A DNA stretch of 12,553 nt, taken from the NCBI GenBank assembly GCA_027622795.1, contig JAQBZA010000053.1, forward strand, positions 1 to 12,553, read 5' to 3'. A program made the position numbers and the translations under genes. This stretch comes from Planctomycetota bacterium (lineage in GTDB: Bacteria; Planctomycetota; Planctomycetia; Pirellulales; UBA1268). Every line of letters begins with the position of its first letter. Positions within the stretch are counted from its first letter, which is position 1. Positions 6,967 through 12,553 of this stretch are shown here, piece by piece. The notes under the pieces are model-generated. The model ran no database searches and had not been told where the DNA came from. It saw only the letters and a list, made by a program, of their open reading frames with translations.

Positions 6967-7638
6967 TTAGAACGAAGGCAGGCCGAGAATCCAGCGGAGA
7001 GTGGTGGTGAATAAAACGTAGAGTGCGAAATGAGCAACAGACGTGCCCCAATCAAAGTCGAGGGAAGCAAATGCTGCCAATGCCCCGGCGAAGCCGAAGA
7101 TGGGACCGACAAAAAGCCATCGCCAGAATTCCTCGTGCATTTGCTCAATGGGAAGAAACGCGTGGATTCCCCACAGCGATGAATAAACAACCGCACAGAT
7201 TGCACACCTCGTGATGAGGCTCGTGCTTGCGAAGGGCTCAATCTCGCGGTTTCTCAGAATCCAGTACCCGATCCACGCGGTGGGAAACGCGAGGATGACC
7301 GCTCCCACTGCGAGCAGGACTGACGGTGTGTTGCCCGGCCCCCATGTCGCTCGGCAGATTGCGGCGGCCAGGAGGCTGCCGGCGATGCCGGCGAACACGG
7401 CCATCACATTGACGATTGAGAGTGGTTTCTCATGGAATACGATTGGCGCCGTTGGCATCCGGCCGATCGCACCTTTTGAGGCTGGTGCTTCCGGCTCATG
7501 GATCGTGACTGCGGCGGCCGATTTCTTCGGGATGGTGATCGGCTTCTTGCATTTGGGGCACGGGCCGGTGCGGCCGGCGAACTGGTCACTCACCGAGAAG
7601 CGAGACTTGCATCCGGAGCAGACGACAGAAATTGCCAT
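6967..7638 (-). CDS. Zinc-ribbon, multi-pass membrane protein
   Basis: 223 residues. ATG 7638 is preceded by AAGGA, eight bases away, and puts the zinc ribbon at the very start. A longer in-frame extension (to 7752) would run into the divergent gene. The ribbon carries Cys7, Cys10, Cys27 and Cys30 in the planctomycete pattern C-x2-C ... AGRTGPCPKCKKPITIP. After a linker (40-72) come five hydrophobic segments (about 74-96, 104-128, 142-163, 174-193 and 198-220). The ribbon should face the cytoplasm and bind Zn2+. Biochemical role unknown. The next gene, an HD phosphohydrolase, follows after 10 bp, so the two are probably one operon. The divergent gene at 7688 encodes a related ribbon. Family match from motif only. 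Confidence 0.8.
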   Translation of the reverse strand: MAISVVCSGCKSRFSVSDQFAGRTGPCPKCKKPITIPKKSAAAVTIHEPEAPASKGAIGRMPTAPIVFHEKPLSIVNVMAVFAGIAGSLLAAAICRATWGPGNTPSVLLAVGAVILAFPTAWIGYWILRNREIEPFASTSLITRCAICAVVYSSLWGIHAFLPIEQMHEEFWRWLFVGPIFGFAGALAAFASLDFDWGTSVAHFALYVLFTTTLRWILGLPSF

Positions 7639-7665
7639 GAAGTCGTTCCTTGCCACGCAGGCTAC

Positions 7666-7673
7666 ACTATAAA
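7666..7673. promoter_or_regulatory. Overlapping divergent -10-like elements between two zinc-ribbon genes
   Basis: The sequence ACTATAAA reads TATAAA on + (7668-7673) and TATAGT on - (7666-7671). The minus-strand start would fall near 7659, giving a leader of about 20 bases that includes the AAGGA site of the 6967-7638 gene. The plus-strand start would fall near 7680, only eight bases ahead of ATG 7688. -35 boxes are weak on both strands. Confidence 0.35.
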
Positions 7674-7687
7674 ATTCGAGGATCGGC

Positions 7688-8347
7688 ATGATGACGCAAC
7701 CGCCGCATGAAAAACAGGGGATGGGAACACCACGCCGGGTGAGCGGGCCCATGATTGCGTTTCGCTGTCCAAATGGTCATGTAGGGCAGGTGCCGGCGCA
7801 CTTGGCCGGCAGGAAGGCGAAGTGCCCGCACTGCAAGACTCCGATGACGATTCCAGTGCCGCCGGGCAGCCACGTGCTGGCCGAACCGACGCCAGCGGAG
7901 ACACCACCGATTGCAGAAGTGTTGCAGACCCCCTCTCTAGACACGGTGCTGGTCGTGGATGAGCCGGCGGCGGAAGAACTTCCCGTTCTCGAATTGGAAC
8001 CGACATATGTTCAAGAATCGTCAACGGTTCACGCAGGAGGTCACAGTGCTGAGAGCCTACCCGTAGCAAGCGAGGAAAAGGGGGGGGCATCGCACCCCAC
8101 AGCAGATCTTGTTCACAGGCTGTGGGCTGAGCGGGAGTTTGGAGGGAAGGTCGAAGTACATCATGTCGACGGCGTTATTGTGCCCGATTGGTATGATGTG
8201 GCGTGGTCCCGAGGAACGCACGGCGTTTTCGGGAGTCAAGCTCCGGACGGCACGGTTACCATTACGGCCGTCGCATGGTCGGCCGTGCAGAAGGTGATTG
8301 TTCGGCAGGTGCAGACGCTTCCGGCCGACATGTTTCCCACTGGCTAG
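7688..8347 (+). CDS. Zinc-ribbon protein with variable linker and conserved C-terminal domain
   Basis: 219 residues from ATG 7688, which has GAGG seven bases upstream. A second good start is ATG 7751 (Met22), which begins the zinc ribbon directly as in the divergent paralogue and follows GGTGAG; I cannot settle this. The ribbon is CPNGH ... AGRKAKCPHCKTPMTIP, with Cys27, His31, Cys46 and Cys49 as likely Zn2+ ligands. Residues 58-135 are a low-complexity linker rich in Pro, Glu and Ala. Residues about 140-215 form a compact domain with strands (KVEVHHVDGVIVPDWYDVAW, GTVTITAVAW, KVIVRQV). There are no membrane segments. The linker contains an A4G8 homopolymer tract. The stop codon overlaps that of the convergent ACT gene. 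Function unknown; the paralogous ribbon next door suggests a shared role. Confidence 0.75.
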   Translation: MMTQPPHEKQGMGTPRRVSGPMIAFRCPNGHVGQVPAHLAGRKAKCPHCKTPMTIPVPPGSHVLAEPTPAETPPIAEVLQTPSLDTVLVVDEPAAEELPVLELEPTYVQESSTVHAGGHSAESLPVASEEKGGASHPTADLVHRLWAEREFGGKVEVHHVDGVIVPDWYDVAWSRGTHGVFGSQAPDGTVTITAVAWSAVQKVIVRQVQTLPADMFPTG

Positions 8348-8841
8348 GCATCGTGGAGATCGCCTTCGGTGATCATCGTGAAGCCTTTCGCGCCAAGCGT
8401 CTCGAGCCCCATCTCCGTGTTGTCCACCATGAGGGCGACAGCTGGTCGACCGCGGGGACGAACAAGAATTGGATACGCTTGAATGATGTTGACCTCGGCC
8501 TGCAAAAGTGCGGTGCAGACGCGGAGCAGGGGCTGATGGTTGTCGGGGAGTTCGACGCCGATCAGGTCGCTCTCAATCAAGGCCAGCCCGGCTCGCTCAA
8601 GGATTTCACGGCCCTGCTCGGGGTGGCTGAGGAGGAAACGCACAAAGGCACACTCTCCAGAATCGTTGATCGAGAGGGCGACAATCCGCACACTCGAACC
8701 GTCGAACCGCCGCACCACCTCGAGCAGTTGTCCGACACGGTTTTCAAGAAATACAGTGAACTGCCGGAGAGTGGGCCAATTCCGGCCCCGCGCCGTTGCG
8801 AAACCGACACCCGCACCTGATTCTTCGTCACCGATACTCAC
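8344..8841 (-). CDS. Tandem ACT-domain protein (acetolactate synthase regulatory-subunit-like)
   Basis: 165 residues. The start is GTG at 8841, supported by a perfect AGGAGG (plus-strand 8849-8854) seven bases upstream. After a flexible lead (1-24), two ACT units follow. The first is about 25-95 (LRQFTVFLENRVGQLLEVVRR, with the Gly-Gln turn that binds small effectors). The second is about 97-160 (PLLRVCTALLQAEVNIIQAYP). ACT pairs bind amino acids and regulate enzymes in amino-acid metabolism. No partner enzyme lies nearby, so it is a stand-alone regulator of unknown target; the acetolactate-synthase resemblance is weak. Its TAG stop sits inside CTAG shared with the convergent gene. Confidence 0.75.
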   Translation of the reverse strand: MSIGDEESGAGVGFATARGRNWPTLRQFTVFLENRVGQLLEVVRRFDGSSVRIVALSINDSGECAFVRFLLSHPEQGREILERAGLALIESDLIGVELPDNHQPLLRVCTALLQAEVNIIQAYPILVRPRGRPAVALMVDNTEMGLETLGAKGFTMITEGDLHDA

Positions 8842-8897
8842 GCCACCGCCTCCTGGGGCCCGTCGCTACTTGCCTCGTTGCTCGTTTCCTTGCGGAA

Positions 8898-8927
8898 AGA
8901 ATAGAGTCTGAGCCTTAAACGGGTCAA
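8898..8927 (-). promoter_or_regulatory. Putative sigma70-type promoter for the ACT-domain gene
   Basis: On the minus strand TTGACC (8922-8927) precedes TATTCT (8898-8903) by 18 bases. The leader to GTG 8841 would be about 50 bases. The -35 sequence and spacing are identical to those proposed upstream of the kinase gene, which strengthens both slightly. Confidence 0.4.
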
Positions 8928-8972
8928 CGAAGCCCGCCATCGTACCCCCCGGGCAGGAGGTTGGATCGATCC

Positions 8973-9359
8973 ATGGCCGCACCCGTTCACGAGATCGAGA
9001 TCCGCGTTCGCTACCAGGAAACGGACGGCCAGCGGCGAGTCCACCACGCCAACTACCTCACCTACTTCGAGATGGGCCGCACCGAGATGCTCCGGGCCCA
9101 CGGCCACACCTATCGGGCCTTCGAAGATGCCGGCCTGTTTATGGTGGTGGCCGACGCCTCCTGCAAATATCACGCCCCCGCCGAATATGACGACCTGCTT
9201 GTACTGCGAACGCGGGTGGAGAAGGTGGGAGCCGCGCACATCAAGCATGCCTACGAGGTGATCCGCGGCACCACGATCGTGGCCACCGGCACGACCACGG
9301 TGGTCTGCGTCGATGCGGAGGGCAAAGTGCGGCGGCTCCCTGAGTGGATGCTGGGCTGA
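8973..9359 (+). CDS. Acyl-CoA thioesterase, YbgC/FadM-like hotdog fold
   Basis: 128 residues from ATG 8973. AGGAGG at 8955-8960 lies 12 bases upstream, a little far. The in-frame TTG at 8961 abuts the site and is an unlikely start. The 4HBT signature is clear: VRYQETDGQRRVHHANYLTYFEMGRTE in two overlapping parts, with candidate catalytic Asp18, His25 and Tyr28, then the long helix. Members hydrolyse acyl-CoA thioesters in the cytoplasm, often short-chain or aromatic. In proteobacteria YbgC sits with tol-pal, but that context is absent here. The usual Gly after the Asp motif is displaced (DGQRRV in place of DxxGxV). Length is normal for the family. The specific substrate cannot be read from sequence. 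Confidence 0.85.
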   Translation: MAAPVHEIEIRVRYQETDGQRRVHHANYLTYFEMGRTEMLRAHGHTYRAFEDAGLFMVVADASCKYHAPAEYDDLLVLRTRVEKVGAAHIKHAYEVIRGTTIVATGTTTVVCVDAEGKVRRLPEWMLG

Positions 9360-9395
9360 CGACGACTGACGCGGCCAAGTGTCTGACGCCTGGCG

Positions 9396-9414
9396 GCCGG
9401 CTACCGTGGCCGGC
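9396..9414 (+). terminator. Weak hairpin downstream of the thioesterase gene
   Basis: GCCGGC (9396-9401) and GCCGGC (9409-9414) can pair with a 7-base loop and are followed by TTTGCT on +. The stem is short and the T-run has only three bases. It is the only candidate terminator in the 187-bp gap to the next gene. Confidence 0.3.
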
Positions 9415-9546
9415 TTTGCTCACTCGTGACCGGCGGTCTACTGTTCGCAAGGCGTGTCGCACTCGCAGCGACGTGTTGCCTCCAGGGACGGGCCGCCACT
9501 GGTTTCCATTGCCCCTGTCACTTTTCCATCACTGGAGAGACTTCTC

Positions 9547-9798
9547 ATGTCGCTTGCTGCTGAACGTGAATTGGAGCACCTCGGCGAGACCGCTGGCTCC
9601 TCAGATCATGACCACGACCTTGTTCACGAACTGAGCCGTCGGCTCGACTCCCTCTGGCGGTATGATCAGTACATTGCCAACGCCGAATGGCGGGATGAAC
9701 TGCGGCAATTTTGGAAGGACGCCAAGGCCATGGAAGAACAGGCCATCAGCCGCCTCAAGCAGCTGATCACCCAGGAAGTCCGCAACGGTTGCTTTTAG
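9547..9798 (+). CDS. Small helical hypothetical protein (83 aa)
   Basis: ATG 9547 was chosen because GGAGAG (9534-9539) lies seven bases upstream. An earlier in-frame start at 9454 adds 31 unlikely residues and has no site. The protein begins MSLAAERELEHLGETAG, has a His/Asp-rich turn SSDHDHD (24-30), then a long charged helix region (HELSRRLDSLWRYDQYIAN ... WKDAKAMEEQAISRLKQLI). It ends in VRNGCF. There is no signal peptide or membrane segment. The HDHD cluster might bind metal, but this is speculation. I recognise no family. It is followed nine bases later by a strong nested palindrome that likely ends its transcript. Confidence 0.65.
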   Translation: MSLAAERELEHLGETAGSSDHDHDLVHELSRRLDSLWRYDQYIANAEWRDELRQFWKDAKAMEEQAISRLKQLITQEVRNGCF

Positions 9799-9807
9799 CC
9801 ACAAGCC

Positions 9808-9883
9808 GCCGGGGGACGGGTGAGGCATCGCCTTCGGAGGCGAGGATACGCCAACTCGGCTCAACCTCACCCGACCCCCCGGC
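9808..9883. terminator. Nested palindrome: 18/19-bp outer arms with an inner UUCG-type hairpin
   Basis: Outer arms GCCGGGGGACGGGTGAGG (9808-9825) and CCTCACCCGACCCCCCGGC (9865-9883) pair almost fully, with one indel and one mismatch. Inside, TCGCCT-TCGG-AGGCGA (9828-9843) forms a perfect hairpin around a TTCG core. The structure sits between the small gene on + and tRNA-Val on -, so it could stop transcription from both sides. It may equally be a REP-like repeat; no long U-tract follows on +. Confidence 0.55.
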
Positions 9884-9918
9884 TCCCCCAGCGCACTGCC
9901 ACCGTTTGCCAAAAAAAA

Positions 9919-9992
9919 TGGGCGACGAGGGACTCGAACCCCCAACCCCCTCGGTGTAAACGAGGTGCTCTGACCAATTGAGCTAGTCGCCC
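9919..9992 (-). tRNA. tRNA-Val (anticodon TAC)
   Basis: The minus strand folds fully. The acceptor GGGCGAC pairs with GTCGCCC, and the D-arm is GCTC...GAGC. The anticodon stem is CCTCG/CGAGG with loop TTTACAC, giving anticodon TAC. The T-arm is GGGGG-TTCGAGT-CCCTC (one G-U), followed by discriminator A73. CCA is not encoded. A run of eight T follows the discriminator directly on the minus strand (plus-strand A8, 9911-9918). No separate promoter is evident, so it may be processed from the dcd-aspS transcript. Confidence 0.97.
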
Positions 9993-10002
9993 TATCTGTA
10001 TC

Positions 10003-10031
10003 GCAAACGAGCCATCCATGGCCTCGTTTGC
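10003..10031. repeat. Inverted repeat, first of three hairpins between aspS and tRNA-Val
   Basis: GCAAACGAG (10003-10011) and CTCGTTTGC (10023-10031) are perfect 9-bp arms around an 11-base centre that can itself pair partly. It lies just upstream of tRNA-Val on the minus strand, where it may guide processing of the precursor. Confidence 0.5.
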
Positions 10032-10036
10032 TTGTC

Positions 10037-10067
10037 GGCCCTGGCAAAGCCAAGGTTTGCCAGGGCC
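10037..10067 (-). terminator. Strong 12-bp hairpin downstream of aspS
   Basis: GGCCCTGGCAAA (10037-10048) and TTTGCCAGGGCC (10056-10067) form a perfect 12-bp stem with a 7-base loop. The A/T end at the loop and GC-rich base make it very stable. No U-tract follows on the minus strand, so it may be a factor-dependent terminator or a transcript stabiliser. Confidence 0.5.
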
Positions 10068-10070
10068 TCC

Positions 10071-10091
10071 AGCGTCGCATCCGGCGACGCT
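10071..10091 (-). terminator. 8-bp hairpin directly after aspS
   Basis: AGCGTCGC (10071-10078) and GCGACGCT (10084-10091) pair perfectly around ATCCG. It is the first structure after the aspS stop, 20 bases away, and stands in tandem with the larger hairpin at 10037-10067. Confidence 0.45.
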
Positions 10092-10111
10092 ACCGATCCG
10101 GTTCGGGCTCC

Positions 10112-11896
<1,785 letters not shown>

Positions 11897-11910
11897 GGCG
11901 GAAACTTTCG

Positions 11911-12510
11911 CTAGCGCGACGCCGTCTGTGGAACCCGTCGGCCCGAGTCGGCGCCAAACGTGAATTCCAGTTGCGGGTTGGGCTCCTGGCCTTCCGACAG
12001 TTCGCGGAACATGAGGCTGGGCTGGATGTCGCGGTTGTTTTGGTACTTGTCGCTGGAGTATTCGGTAATGTCACCGGCGATCTGATGGAAAAAGATCTGG
12101 CAGATCGACGCGCCGGGATAAATTTTCACTGGTTGTACCGCGAACATCTCAAGCGTCCAGTAGCCACAAAAGCCGACGTCACCGAAACCGGCCGTGACAT
12201 GGACAAACAGGCCGAGCCGTCCGATCGAACTGCGGCCCTCGATCATGGGCACCAGATTGTGCGTCTCAGTTCGCTCGATCGTCCGGCCCAAGTAAAGCTG
12301 ATTGGGAGTGAGCACCAGGCCCTCTTCGGGGATCGTGACGCGGGTCACGCGATTGCTCTTCCGCATGTCGAGCACCACCTCCTCGTAGACGAGCAGTTCG
12401 TCGTGGAGGGAGAGGTTGTAGCTGTTGGGGTTGAGGTTTTTGTCGTCGAAGGGGTCGATGATGATGTTGCGGCCAAGATGGTTTTTGATCTCGTTCCCTG
12501 AGAGAATCAT
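11911..12510 (-). CDS. dcd: dCTP deaminase (dUTP or dUMP forming)
   Basis: 199 residues from ATG 12510. AAGGAG lies seven bases upstream. The family motif EGRSSIGRLGLFVHVTAGFG (91-110) and the catalytic glutamate in GYWTLEM (Glu121) are present. Asn29 and Ser30 in NPNSYNLSL belong to the nucleotide-binding part. The enzyme is a cytoplasmic homotrimer that deaminates dCTP to dUTP on the thymidylate route; some homologues go on to dUMP. The usual AGFIDPGF reads AGFGDVGF here, so it is not clear whether it is mono- or bifunctional. No separate dUTPase gene is in view. aspS follows after 14 bp in the same direction, so the two form an operon whose promoter is probably beyond the window edge. Confidence 0.93.
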   Translation of the reverse strand: MILSGNEIKNHLGRNIIIDPFDDKNLNPNSYNLSLHDELLVYEEVVLDMRKSNRVTRVTIPEEGLVLTPNQLYLGRTIERTETHNLVPMIEGRSSIGRLGLFVHVTAGFGDVGFCGYWTLEMFAVQPVKIYPGASICQIFFHQIAGDITEYSSDKYQNNRDIQPSLMFRELSEGQEPNPQLEFTFGADSGRRVPQTASR

Positions 12511-12553
12511 CAGCGGGCTCCTTCGGCAATCGTGGCGGGGCGGGCCTGGGAGA

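Noticed and set aside
6957..7241. A 95-codon N-terminal extension of the HD gene
   Set aside because: It overlaps the zinc-ribbon gene in another frame and shows no HD-family features. The domain starts naturally after ATG 6956.
8203..8820. Plus-strand 205-codon frame opposite the ACT gene
   Set aside because: It is antisense to an ACT gene that has a perfect AGGAGG site and recognisable domains. The shadow has neither.
9601..10080. Minus-strand 159-codon frame
   Set aside because: It runs through tRNA-Val and the antisense of the 9547-9798 gene. Its GVRVPRRP-type stretch is a tRNA translation artefact.

Overview
This window reads as ordinary chromosomal DNA from a GC-rich planctomycete, probably related to the Pirellulales. 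The clade call is inference. It rests on a divergent pair of genes for small planctomycete-style zinc-ribbon proteins, a PknB-type Ser/Thr kinase with a membrane anchor and a large extracytoplasmic domain, a small signal-peptide monohaem cytochrome, and a non-discriminating-type AspRS. Mobility genes, CRISPR arrays, phage genes and toxin or defence cassettes are all absent. I found no clear undescribed multi-gene system.

Layout, left to right. (1) Positions 2-568 hold the 3' end of an Nramp-like metal transporter (+). A 129-bp palindromic intergenic element (594-722), a small acidic hypothetical gene (-, 735-998) and tRNA-Arg(TCT) (-, 1119-1192) follow. (2) A plus-strand run contains a GGQ release-factor-like protein with an HTH-like C-terminus (1264-1761), an MgtE-type Mg2+ transporter lacking its N-domain (1795-2790), a 728-residue Ser/Thr kinase (2860-5046) and a secreted c-type cytochrome (5222-5599). 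(3) Two minus-strand genes, a zinc-ribbon membrane protein (6967-7638) and an HD phosphohydrolase (5607-6956), form an operon with a 10-bp gap. It is divergent from a second zinc-ribbon gene (+, 7688-8347). That gene's stop codon overlaps the stop of a convergent ACT-domain gene (-, 8344-8841). (4) A YbgC/FadM-like thioesterase (8973-9359) and an 83-residue helical hypothetical protein (9547-9798) lie on +. (5) A minus-strand block reads dcd (dCTP deaminase), aspS, a set of hairpins, then tRNA-Val(TAC). Very strong palindromes separate the transcription units here.

Functional links are modest. The transporters and kinase suggest metal-ion and envelope sensing. dcd supplies the thymidylate precursor pathway and is closely linked to aspS. 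AspRS carries the His31/Gly83 signature of enzymes that also charge tRNA-Asn, which predicts an Asp-tRNAAsn amidation route elsewhere in the genome. The items most worth a second look are the GGQ-HTH protein, the short MgtE, the predicted leaderless kinase mRNA, the palindromic elements, and the HD / zinc-ribbon cluster.
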